From a virus, in the IMG/VR virus record IMGVR_UViG_3300035211_000159, positions 1 through 46,379 of that record: a stretch of DNA of 46,379 nt. One strand, 5' to 3'. Below are positions 38,709-46,225 of this stretch, piece after piece. Numbering within the stretch: the stretch's first letter is position 1; each line of letters starts with the position of its first letter. The notes under the pieces were generated by a model that worked only from the letters and a program-made list of their open reading frames with translations, ran no database searches and had not been told where the DNA came from. A program made the translations under genes and the position numbers.

Positions 38709-39358
38709 TCTTTCCTCCACGTCACGTATGGATTGCAATGTCCCGTCCCATACGTCCCCTCCAGGTGATGGATCGTCAGTCCCGCCTCGATGGCACAGTT
38801 GTCCATGCTCATCTGGTCCCTCAAGGTCCACCGCTGGACCTCACGCGCCCACAACGCGTTGAACTTCCGAACCTTGCCCGTGTCCTTGCGCAACAGAAAC
38901 CCGCTGGCGGTCAAGGTTTTCAACCGGTCCACCCAGCCGATCTTCTTATACAGGTTGAACTGCTCCCGTAGCAGTCGCTCAGGTGCCTTGCCAAGTCGTA
39001 ATATTTCCTCTACTTCATCCGCCAGGTTGTCCCGGGCAGGATGCTTCATGGCGGCGATCTCTACACCGGCGGCGTCCAGTTCGTGGATTAAATCTGTCGG
39101 GTCAATATCCAACCGAAACCGATCGTCCATCCAGACCGACCAAGTGTGCGGTGGTAGCCATGACTGCGGAAGAATCTTCCGCATCCGAGCACGATACCGG
39201 GGGCGTTTGGCCTGTAGTTCCCGCTTGCATTTCCACACCTTGGACGAACACTCACGATTCGTGAACCGGAGGTATTCAATCTCTGGATTCACCACCACCG
39301 GATCCTGGGGTTCCATGGCTTCCGGTCCAAAGGACGCCGTGTAGACGATGATTTTCAT
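38690..39358 (-). CDS. DUF616-type glycosyltransferase
   Basis: 222 residues from the ATG at 39358, overlapping the previous stop (ATGA). It opens KIIVYTASFGPEAMEPQDP and carries SVWMDDRFRLDIDPTDLI, MKHPARDNLADEVEEI and the late MSMDNCAIEAGLTIHHL. The HPxRxN...E block and the DDxF site are the signatures of the DUF616/TOD1-like transferases. It would add a sugar to a protein or polysaccharide. It is part of the portal-MuF sugar island. Confidence 0.7.
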   Translation of the reverse strand: MKIIVYTASFGPEAMEPQDPVVVNPEIEYLRFTNRECSSKVWKCKRELQAKRPRYRARMRKILPQSWLPPHTWSVWMDDRFRLDIDPTDLIHELDAAGVEIAAMKHPARDNLADEVEEILRLGKAPERLLREQFNLYKKIGWVDRLKTLTASGFLLRKDTGKVRKFNALWAREVQRWTLRDQMSMDNCAIEAGLTIHHLEGTYGTGHCNPYVTWRKEWKQPV

Positions 39359-39906
39359 GCATTCCGCTCCCACACAGTGAACCCGTGACTGGCCGTGTCG
39401 TGAAACACGATCTTCCATGCAGGTCGGGTGGACATGAACTCATCAATGGCGGAAAGGATGCCTTTGGTCCCAGGCTTCTGGCGTCCGGTTTCCCCATCGG
39501 CGCCCACAGTGCCAAAGGTCACGGTGTCGTGAAAGATAATATATTTCCTGGCGCAATCGCCGTGCCTGGACAATTCCCCCTTGACCTGGTCATAGTTGTG
39601 CAGACTATCCACGAAGAGAAGATCCGTTTCTTTGGGTTCCGCTTCCAGGCTGGATTGCAGGTGGAAGTCCCACCGGTCCCAAGCTAGTTCTTTGATCTTG
39701 CGGTGCCATCGGTGATGACGAATATCGTAGCTGGTGAGATGACATCCGGCGGAAAGAATCGCCACGGTGGAACACCCAGCATTGACGCCGAATTCCACTG
39801 CGTTGGAACATTTCTCCGCATACTGTTTGAGCGTGGGCATGTGGTAGGACATTGCTTTTCCGCCTTGATAGAGTTGCTCAAACAACGCGTCCAGGGTCTT
39901 GACCAC
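39355..39906 (-). CDS. Class I SAM-dependent methyltransferase-like protein (CmcI-like)
   Basis: 183 residues, GTG start at 39906 with AAGGAG upstream. NAVEFGVNAGCSTVAILSAG is the SAM-binding motif I. TDLLFVDSLHNYDQVKGEL matches motif IV, with HD/HN residues of the CmcI/Methyltransf_24 group, and IIFHDTVTFGT follows. Such enzymes O-methylate sugars or small acceptors, so in the sugar island it may methylate a glycan. It starts eleven bases after the preceding gene's stop and overlaps the DUF616 gene by four bases. Confidence 0.7.
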   Translation of the reverse strand: MVKTLDALFEQLYQGGKAMSYHMPTLKQYAEKCSNAVEFGVNAGCSTVAILSAGCHLTSYDIRHHRWHRKIKELAWDRWDFHLQSSLEAEPKETDLLFVDSLHNYDQVKGELSRHGDCARKYIIFHDTVTFGTVGADGETGRQKPGTKGILSAIDEFMSTRPAWKIVFHDTASHGFTVWERNA

Positions 39907-39917
39907 CGATTACTCCT

Positions 39918-40508
39918 TCATTTTCCGCCTTTGTTCCGAATGTCTTCAAAGTCGCCTTGCAGAACGGCGGTCAACCGCGATTCCTTCGACAGGTTGACCA
40001 CCTTTGACGGCAACAGGTCCAGCAACCTTTCCCACTGATGGTTCTCCCGAGTCACCATGTGCCAGCGGGATCCGTCGTTCAGGTCCACGCCGATCAGGCC
40101 GATCGTCTCAAACCCCAACCAAGACGCCACGGCCGTGGCCCAGAACGGAGACATGGCCGCCCACAAGGGTGGATCGACTCCCACACGACGCGGTGCGAAC
40201 CAGGATAGGACGTCCTTGGACGGGAATTCTACAATACGAGGAAAAGGCTGCCGCCCACGGCGGTCCTGGCAGAGATGGGAAAAAACCACCATGGGGGCAG
40301 CAGATCGCATGATCGGCCAGACCTTGTCCCGGAACGGTTCCACGCAGATGCCGATATCGACAGACACATAGGTCACGGCACGGTTGCAAACCAGGGTCCA
40401 GCGGGTTTTGAGTTGGTCATAAATGTCCGGCGCCTTGGACGAAGGGCCGGGTGCTACAACGACGGCATCCTCTCCGCTGAAGAAGTCCCGCCAGTCATTG
40501 AACTTCAC
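39918..40508 (-). CDS. DUF115-like glycan-modifying protein
   Basis: 196 residues from the GTG at 40508 (KFNDWRDFFSGED), which sits inside the end of the preceding short gene; in-frame ATGs exist further upstream but would overlap that gene deeply. AVVVAPGPSSKAPDIYDQL and WTLVCNRAVTYVSVDIGICVEP resemble DUF115/Maf-like proteins that transfer sialic-acid-type or other sugars. FETIGLIGVDLNDGSRWH is the second conserved block. It is the first gene of the sugar island behind the portal. Confidence 0.6.
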   Translation of the reverse strand: MKFNDWRDFFSGEDAVVVAPGPSSKAPDIYDQLKTRWTLVCNRAVTYVSVDIGICVEPFRDKVWPIMRSAAPMVVFSHLCQDRRGRQPFPRIVEFPSKDVLSWFAPRRVGVDPPLWAAMSPFWATAVASWLGFETIGLIGVDLNDGSRWHMVTRENHQWERLLDLLPSKVVNLSKESRLTAVLQGDFEDIRNKGGK

Positions 40509-40653
40509 GCTTGCCCTCGTTTTCCTTCCCCTTCCCGACATCTTCCACAGATTTCCCCGCCGGGTCAAGTGGATTTCCGTCCTTGTCTTTCACATCGAAA
40601 TCAAACGGATCACCCGTCATGCGTTCCCGAAAGGCTTTCTTGTCTTCATCCAT
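40495..40653 (-). CDS. Short charged protein downstream of the portal
   Basis: Fifty-two residues: MDEDKKAFRERMTGDPFDFD followed by a Lys/Asp/Gly-rich disordered tail (KDGNPLDPAGKSVEDVG). The ATG at 40653 has TTAGGAGGGCACC upstream, almost the same site as the gene at 42931-43464, so it is well supported despite its size. It ends 14 bases inside the next gene. Function unknown; small charged proteins next to portals can be assembly factors. Confidence 0.65.
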   Translation of the reverse strand: MDEDKKAFRERMTGDPFDFDVKDKDGNPLDPAGKSVEDVGKGKENEGKREVQ

Positions 40654-40662
40654 GGTGCCCTC

Positions 40663-42900
40663 CTAAGCGGCTTCCTTTACATCCACAATAATGGTCCCGT
40701 CCGGTGCGTGTGACACCTTGGTGATGTTCAACGAAACCCCTTTCATCGAAAGGTATTCCCGCTCCACCCCCGAATAGGCCGACACGGCATCAATGGAACG
40801 TGCAGAGTTCAAGCTACCACGAACCATAACCGGGACAAACCCAGACGTGGCCTTGGAAAACCCCTTGGCCACATCCACGTCGTCTGTCCACGATGAATGA
40901 CACGACCCTTCCAAGTTGTTACCTTCCTTCAAAAGATCGCGATAGGAGTCTTCCGGCAATTTCATGCCACGGTAGAACGTGCCGGAAAGTCGGGGTGCCT
41001 TCTCCAATGCCATGGATAGTTGTTGCAGCGTCTTCGTTTGTTCTTCCGTGGGTTCCTGTGTTCCTTGCTGAACAGCCTTGAGATTTTGATATTCAAAAGA
41101 CCGCGTCCACGAATCCATGGCTTGGCGCTCCTCTGTGCTCAAACCCTTGGCCCAGGCGTTCAGATCTTCCGGTGTAGCGCCTGACACCGGTTGGATTCCG
41201 TCCGGTGGCCCGTCATCAGCAGGGAATCCCTCTGTTCGATTCTCGACTTTGGCTGCTTCCTTGTCATTGATATATTGCAGGTATAGGCGTTGTTCCTCAC
41301 TCGTGCTATCTGGGTTCAAGAATGGATTGTATTGTGGGTCGTTGAACTCCTTCGGATATTTGCTTTCCCCACTTCCCGACTTCGATGGGGCCACCTTGGG
41401 TTCGTCCTTTGCCTTGGGCTTGTCTTTCGTTTCCGATTCATCGGAACTCTTTTCCCTGGTCCCGGGCTTCGGCCCGTAGACAATCTTGTCCCCCTTCTTC
41501 CACCCCTTACCACCACGCGGACCCACGTAAGGTTCCCAGTCCCCTCCATCGTCCGCCATGTTGAGGAGCGGTGTGGTGTCCTTGAACATGGAATCAAACC
41601 CGTCCGAAGGAAGCGCCGGTTGCTGCGGTTGCGGCGTGATGAGTTCCTCCCCTTCCTGTGGCTTACGGAACCCGGTCTGATCCAGCACGTCTTCCAGGCT
41701 AAGGCTCACGCCCATCTGGGTGAGATTGGCAGCCACTTGGGATCGTTCCAGGGGATCCTGCCGCTTCTCCTGAACAATTTGGAATCGCGGCATCTCGTTG
41801 GCGATGCCCAGTTCCACCATGTTCGGCCAGTTCTTGAACCACAGGCAGCCCAGCAGATCATCCGTCAGGGTCTCCTCAAGCAGCTCCCGGTCACACTGGA
41901 CAATTGATTCCGTGCTGTTCTCCTGGATCTCGGCCAGGGCGTAACTGCCGCCCTTGTCCGCCGACGTGGTCAGGTTGGCGCCAAGGACCAGGGTGAAGAT
42001 GGTGGTGCGGAGTTCCTTCCGCATCTCCCCGGACATCTGCCACCCTTCACCGCTGGGAGTGATTGTTTCCACCTGGTCCTCGGAATCGCTCACCAGGACA
42101 TGACGGGCCCGCAGGTCTTCCAGAACGCTTTTCCATTCGTTGATCAGCGTGGTGTTGGGTTTCCCTGTGGCGGCGTCCCGCACGCCCTTGATCTTGGCAT
42201 GAATAATACCCTGGCCAAACCGTTCAATAGCTGAAATCGATTCCTGGAAAATGTGTGTCTTGGCATACCACCACCAGCCCAGGGCCTCACGCAAGGCACG
42301 GCCGTAGCCCAGCGTGGACTGTTCGTCCTGATAGACGTGCCGGATCGTCTGCTTGGCCTGGTCAAGGGTGACCTTTTCCCAATCGCCCATGCCGATGTTC
42401 CAGCATTCCCACCAGCCTTTGAAATTCCCTTTCCGGTCGTTCTCGGGCACGACCCGATATTGCCGCTTGTCCCGGTCTTCCAGCCGGCTCGGCACCCACC
42501 AGGTCCGGGGTCGTCCGTCCCCGATGGTCAGGGTCTTGGGTTCACCGTGGATATAGGCGAATCGGGAACCAGAAAAGAACGCCCGGGCCAGGTTGAACCG
42601 GGCGGACGTGAAGTGACGCAACGATTCCAGCAGTTCCGTGCCGATGGACACGGCCATGTCGGCGTGAGAGCTGCCTTCTTGGCGAGGTTCCAGGTTCCAC
42701 CGTTTTCCCGCGATAGCGTGGCGCCGAAAGTCGATGGCATGGCTGATGTCGGCGTCCCGCAACATCTTCTCTTCGATCTCGGGCTCACGGGATTGCCAAA
42801 CGGACGGGTCATAAAGTTGGACGCCGGACAGGTAGGCCGACGTCATGGCCCGGATCCACAGCTGCTGGGCCTGGTTTCGGATTCTCAATTCGGTGGTCAT
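40663..42900 (-). CDS. Mu gp29-like portal protein fused to an ADP-ribosyltransferase domain
   Basis: 745 residues. Residues 1-430 are a DUF935/gp29-like portal (AISHAIDFRRHAIAGKRWNL, TIRHVYQDEQSTLGYGRALRE, FTLVLGANLTTSADKGGSYA), forming the DNA-packaging ring. After a linker with WEPYVGPRGGKGWKKGDK and a disordered Lys/Glu stretch (480-530), residues about 560-745 are an arginine-type ADP-ribosyltransferase: YRG with Arg644, SSWTDD (Ser669-Thr672) and EREYLSMKG giving Glu713-x-Glu715. The R-S-E triad is complete, so NAD-dependent modification of a host target after injection or in assembly is possible. Confidence 0.8.
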   Translation of the reverse strand: MTTELRIRNQAQQLWIRAMTSAYLSGVQLYDPSVWQSREPEIEEKMLRDADISHAIDFRRHAIAGKRWNLEPRQEGSSHADMAVSIGTELLESLRHFTSARFNLARAFFSGSRFAYIHGEPKTLTIGDGRPRTWWVPSRLEDRDKRQYRVVPENDRKGNFKGWWECWNIGMGDWEKVTLDQAKQTIRHVYQDEQSTLGYGRALREALGWWWYAKTHIFQESISAIERFGQGIIHAKIKGVRDAATGKPNTTLINEWKSVLEDLRARHVLVSDSEDQVETITPSGEGWQMSGEMRKELRTTIFTLVLGANLTTSADKGGSYALAEIQENSTESIVQCDRELLEETLTDDLLGCLWFKNWPNMVELGIANEMPRFQIVQEKRQDPLERSQVAANLTQMGVSLSLEDVLDQTGFRKPQEGEELITPQPQQPALPSDGFDSMFKDTTPLLNMADDGGDWEPYVGPRGGKGWKKGDKIVYGPKPGTREKSSDESETKDKPKAKDEPKVAPSKSGSGESKYPKEFNDPQYNPFLNPDSTSEEQRLYLQYINDKEAAKVENRTEGFPADDGPPDGIQPVSGATPEDLNAWAKGLSTEERQAMDSWTRSFEYQNLKAVQQGTQEPTEEQTKTLQQLSMALEKAPRLSGTFYRGMKLPEDSYRDLLKEGNNLEGSCHSSWTDDVDVAKGFSKATSGFVPVMVRGSLNSARSIDAVSAYSGVEREYLSMKGVSLNITKVSHAPDGTIIVDVKEAA

Positions 42901-42930
42901 TTTCCACGCTCCTTGCTACTCACGGCCCCT

Positions 42931-43464
42931 TCAAAAGTCATGTTTGTCTAACCCGTCCTTCAAGGTCACATCCCATTCGTTATGCTCTGCCCGGATTGCT
43001 TCACGTTCAGCCGGGTTGGCAGCAACGCTATCGGCGTAGGCCTTGAACTCCATTTCAAATACCCCGTCTTCGTAAAGTTCAACCATATGCTCTAGCACAT
43101 CTCTCCAGTTTCTTCCCTTCACTCCCTTGATGAGAGCACCAACGATATTCCCTGTTTTTCGGCTGTAGTAGACTGTAACCAGACCATCAATCCGTCGGGC
43201 GAAGTGGTCGTCAGGGGCCACCACAAACTCGATGCAGTCGCCTTCCGGAATGTAGACGGCTTCCGGCTGAAATGGCACTTGTGGGCCCGGAAGGCCCAAG
43301 ACCGCTCTCGCGAATTCGTCTTTAGTTAAGGCTTTCATATCACCATTCTTGCGAACCTTCCTGACGCCACCGGGTCGCCATTTCACAGCCAGCCACGTCA
43401 CGATCCCGGCATAAGCCAGCAACCCGGCGCCCAGCCACATCACGTAGACATCCACCCATCCCAT
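42931..43464 (-). CDS. Membrane-anchored hypothetical protein
   Basis: 177 residues. Residues 6-28 (VYVMWLGAGLLAYAGIVTWLAV) form a membrane segment followed by a basic stretch. The rest is soluble: CIEFVVAPDDHFARRIDGLVTVYYSRKTGNIVGALIKGV, split over beta strands, then a helical end. The latter resembles a family with strands like DUF2283 but longer. Its place between large terminase and portal is unusual for a membrane protein. TAGGAGGGTGCC precedes the ATG. Function unknown. Confidence 0.62.
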   Translation of the reverse strand: MGWVDVYVMWLGAGLLAYAGIVTWLAVKWRPGGVRKVRKNGDMKALTKDEFARAVLGLPGPQVPFQPEAVYIPEGDCIEFVVAPDDHFARRIDGLVTVYYSRKTGNIVGALIKGVKGRNWRDVLEHMVELYEDGVFEMEFKAYADSVAANPAEREAIRAEHNEWDVTLKDGLDKHDF

Positions 43465-43473
43465 GGCACCCTC

Positions 43474-45096
43474 CTATGGGGTCCAGTGGCCGGCACGATC
43501 CCGGCCAAGATCCGCCACGTCTTCCCGGTCCTCCGGGCTGGCGTCCGGGTCATCATACCGGGCTTTTTTCTTTTCGTCACGGTCTGGCGCCTGCTGCAAC
43601 CCGAACGGGTGCGCCTCAAGAAAAGCCCAGGCCCCGGACGTAGCGTCCACCAGGTCCTTGAGTTCCACGTCGGGGAAGCCTTCTACCTCATCCAGGTAGC
43701 CCTGGGTCCAGGGTCCGACGTAGAGGCGCAGGCCGTCCCGCTGGGCATAGAAATCCCGTCCCTGGTCCGCTCCCCACCAGGGTTCACCGGACTCGGGACA
43801 TTCGGCCCGACGCTGGTGGCCGCGTTCCAGGCACGACGCCACCGGGGCAGCCCGGGCTTCTTTCCCGGAATCGCTGACCGGGGTTCGGATCAACAGTTTC
43901 GCTTCCTTTTCAGTAGGGATTTCTGCCCGAGGCCTGGCGCCGGCGACGCGGAACCCTTCCCGTTCTAATCTGTCCTTCAAAGTCTCAAATTGTGCAGGAC
44001 CACCGGACCCCCCTTCGATTTCCAAGCCGACGGTGACGTGGTGTCCATCGATGTGGGCCTGCCGGACAATGGCGGCATCCCGTTTGCCGGGGGTGGCCCG
44101 GAACGCGTTGGCATGGACAATGGCCCGGACGCCCAGGCGCAGTCTTGCCATGAGCACGCCGGCGGTCCGGGCGGCGTCCGCCTTTTCGCTGGCGGCCAAG
44201 TCCCACCATCTGACGGCGATGTAGTCGTTCTTGGGTAACGGCGTTTCCTTGGGATGCAACAGGGGGCCGAACCATTCCTGCCGGAAGTAGTCGCCGGGCT
44301 CCCGGGCATCCCAGTCGCCCTTGAGAAGCTGGGCCCGGACGGTAGGGTGCAGGTGTTTGAGGGATTCGATATATTCGTCCTGGTCCAGGTGCGGATTGTC
44401 CTGGATCCGTGCCGGCAGGAACGGACGGGATGCCTCGATTCGGCTACCCGTTCTCATGTCCACGGCCCCGATGAACCGCTCCTTGACCCACTGGTGCCCG
44501 GGCCCACCGGGGTTCGATGCCGCCAACAGGCGTAGGGGTGTGCTGGATCCCTTGAGCCGGCGGACACGAGACAGGCCGATGTATTCGTATTGCTTGGGGG
44601 TTTCCCACTGGGTAAGCTCGTCGAAACATACCAACTGGTATTCCGCCGACTGGTAGCGCAGGTGGTCCTGGGGGTTCTTGAGGTAGGCCAGGCTGACCTT
44701 GGACCCGTTGGGGAAGGTGAATATCTTGTTGGTCCCGTCCCAGCGGATCCCGGTCTTGGACGTTGGCAACCACCACTCCATAGCCCGATCCATGAGGGCG
44801 CCGGGTTCCGCCAGGTCGGTAAAGGTTTTCCGAAACAGAATAGATGCCGAGCCCGGGTATCCCCACGCCGTCTGCGCTGCCGCCATCAGTAAAGCAGACG
44901 ACTTCCCGGGCCCGGCGGCCCCGCCGAACAGGGCCTCGAAGACGCCAGCTGCGACGGGGCGGGTGCGGTGAAGCCCCAGGAAACTGGCCTGCTGGGGAGT
45001 GGGCCACTGGGGGATCCACGGATTGCCCACGATGAAGGGGCAGATGTTCTCGAGGGTCTTTAAGGCAATCCGATCTTCGACTTCAGGTTTTTCCAC
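43474..45096 (-). CDS. terL: Large terminase subunit
   Basis: 540 residues from a GTG at 45096; an earlier TTG at 45147 would overlap the small subunit by 65 bases. The ATPase domain has Walker A GGAAGPGKS (about 58-66), the Walker B stretch YQLVCFDELTQ and AASNPGGPGHQW. The nuclease part starts at YIAVRWWDLAASEKADAA (first Asp) and includes LEIEGG and GRDFYAQ segments. It pumps DNA into the head and cuts it. Tetrad small-large-portal order supports it. The C-terminal SGAWAFLEAHPFG is typical. Confidence 0.9.
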   Translation of the reverse strand: MEKPEVEDRIALKTLENICPFIVGNPWIPQWPTPQQASFLGLHRTRPVAAGVFEALFGGAAGPGKSSALLMAAAQTAWGYPGSASILFRKTFTDLAEPGALMDRAMEWWLPTSKTGIRWDGTNKIFTFPNGSKVSLAYLKNPQDHLRYQSAEYQLVCFDELTQWETPKQYEYIGLSRVRRLKGSSTPLRLLAASNPGGPGHQWVKERFIGAVDMRTGSRIEASRPFLPARIQDNPHLDQDEYIESLKHLHPTVRAQLLKGDWDAREPGDYFRQEWFGPLLHPKETPLPKNDYIAVRWWDLAASEKADAARTAGVLMARLRLGVRAIVHANAFRATPGKRDAAIVRQAHIDGHHVTVGLEIEGGSGGPAQFETLKDRLEREGFRVAGARPRAEIPTEKEAKLLIRTPVSDSGKEARAAPVASCLERGHQRRAECPESGEPWWGADQGRDFYAQRDGLRLYVGPWTQGYLDEVEGFPDVELKDLVDATSGAWAFLEAHPFGLQQAPDRDEKKKARYDDPDASPEDREDVADLGRDRAGHWTP

Positions 45097-45568
45097 CGTT
45101 GTGTCCTGGTTTGCCCTTGGGTTTACCAGGATTCGTTGGAAAGTCAACCTCGTTTTCCACTTGAGCCAGGCGTGCCGATGTGGCGGCGAGTTCGTTCAGG
45201 TATTTCACCATTTCCTGGCGGGACGGGACGGGTGGGCCGGTTCGTGGAGATTCCATGTTGATCGACCGAGCATCGATAGCCACGCTGGTGTCCGGCACGG
45301 CACCGCACAAGCGGTTGAAGAGCAACTTGGCGGCGGCGGGATCTCCGGTATTTTTGACCCGTTCAAACAGGGCCTCAATGGCTTCCCACAGGCGTTCTTC
45401 CAGCGGTGTTCCGGACTCTTCAGCTTTTTTTCGTGCGATAGTGAGTAGGTTGAGGGAGCCCTTGGGACGACCGCCGAGCTTTCCCAATTTTGCCCCAGGC
45501 AGTAGTCGTCCTTTTTCGTCTCGTTCCGGCGATTTGTTTTCGCCTTTATTCTGGGATTCTTTAGTCAC
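45083..45568 (-). CDS. terS: Small terminase subunit, DUF5681-like
   Basis: 161 residues, GTG start at 45568 directly after the upstream stop. The first 45 residues (RDEKGRLLPGAKLGKLGGRPKG) show the basic GRPKG element of DUF5681 proteins that precede large terminases. The rest is helical (LEERLWEAIEALFERVKN, MVKYLNELAATSARLAQVE) with a Pro/Gly-rich tail. It would recognise the packaging site. The stop overlaps the large terminase start region. Confidence 0.75.
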   Translation of the reverse strand: MTKESQNKGENKSPERDEKGRLLPGAKLGKLGGRPKGSLNLLTIARKKAEESGTPLEERLWEAIEALFERVKNTGDPAAAKLLFNRLCGAVPDTSVAIDARSINMESPRTGPPVPSRQEMVKYLNELAATSARLAQVENEVDFPTNPGKPKGKPGHNGGKT

Positions 45569-45940
45569 CTATTTCCCTACGATTTCCGCTTCTGTCATGA
45601 ACGGTGGCAGTCCGGGTTCGGGTGTCCACCAGTCTTGATGTAGGATAATGGTTCCGGTGGTGGTGGTAAAGTGGTGGGCACTGGTGTGGGGTTTTCCCTG
45701 GGTATCTTTCCAAGTAAATTCGACGGTGCCAGGCTTGTCCAGAGTCAGGCGGCAGACCCCGAAGCCGGACCAGGCTTGCCCGCCCAGGCCTGGGGGTTGT
45801 TTGAGTGGTGTGGAATACCGGGTCCAGGTTTGGGACAAGACAGTGGGTGGGGATTGCAGAGCGGACACATCCGTCCCCACCAGCAAGGCACAGGTGGCCG
45901 AAATCAGCACGGTCAAGAGCAACCTAACGCCGTTACTCAT
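45569..45940 (-). CDS. Secreted/periplasmic hypothetical protein
   Basis: 123 residues with GGTGGAGG before the ATG. Residues 1-27 (GVRLLLTVLISATCALLVGT ... SA) look like a signal peptide with cleavage near SALQ. The mature part is beta-rich (GQAWSGFGVCRLTLDKPGTVEF, TTTTGTIILHQDWW). It is the first gene ahead of the terminase and the frame touches the small subunit start. A periplasmic protein here could be involved in host-surface or superinfection effects; that is a guess. Confidence 0.62.
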   Translation of the reverse strand: MSNGVRLLLTVLISATCALLVGTDVSALQSPPTVLSQTWTRYSTPLKQPPGLGGQAWSGFGVCRLTLDKPGTVEFTWKDTQGKPHTSAHHFTTTTGTIILHQDWWTPEPGLPPFMTEAEIVGK

Positions 45941-45958
45941 CCTCCACCCCCTTTCGCC

Positions 45959-46225
45959 TTAGTATCTATTTACTATCCAAGGACACCCGATGTTCCAAGG
46001 GTCATCAACACTATTTTCTTCTTCATATGCTTCCTGCTCTTCTGTTAATAAAACCCAATCATCAGCTTTCTCATCTTCTTCTGTAATCCTTCTAGTGACA
46101 ATATTATCACACCCATAAATAAAATGACCTATCGGCCACCACCAGCATACCTTTCCTGTCGGCCAAGACACCCGCTTAATACACTGATGAGTATTAACAA
46201 CATTTACAGCCTCGAGTAATCTCAT
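45959..46225 (-). CDS. DUF2829/Tad2-like protein (possible anti-Thoeris)
   Basis: Eighty-eight residues from the ATG at 46225, which overlaps the previous TGA. The pattern LLEAVNVVN, IKRVSWPTGK and the closing TEEDEKADDWVLL follows DUF2829 proteins (EAL...V.R..WP...EDL.ADDWEV). Members of this family include Tad2, which sequesters the Thoeris signal molecule and so blocks that defence. The last 25 residues (ENSVDDPWNIGCPWIV) are an extra tail. Similarity is from memory of the family pattern, so the function is tentative. Confidence 0.5.
   Translation of the reverse strand: MRLLEAVNVVNTHQCIKRVSWPTGKVCWWWPIGHFIYGCDNIVTRRITEEDEKADDWVLLTEEQEAYEEENSVDDPWNIGCPWIVNRY

Noticed and set aside
32723-43000. 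Mu-like transposable phage
   Set aside because: Head genes resemble Mu, but there is no MuA/MuB-like transposase, no repressor/Ner region and no flanking host DNA; Mu-like heads occur in many non-transposable phages.
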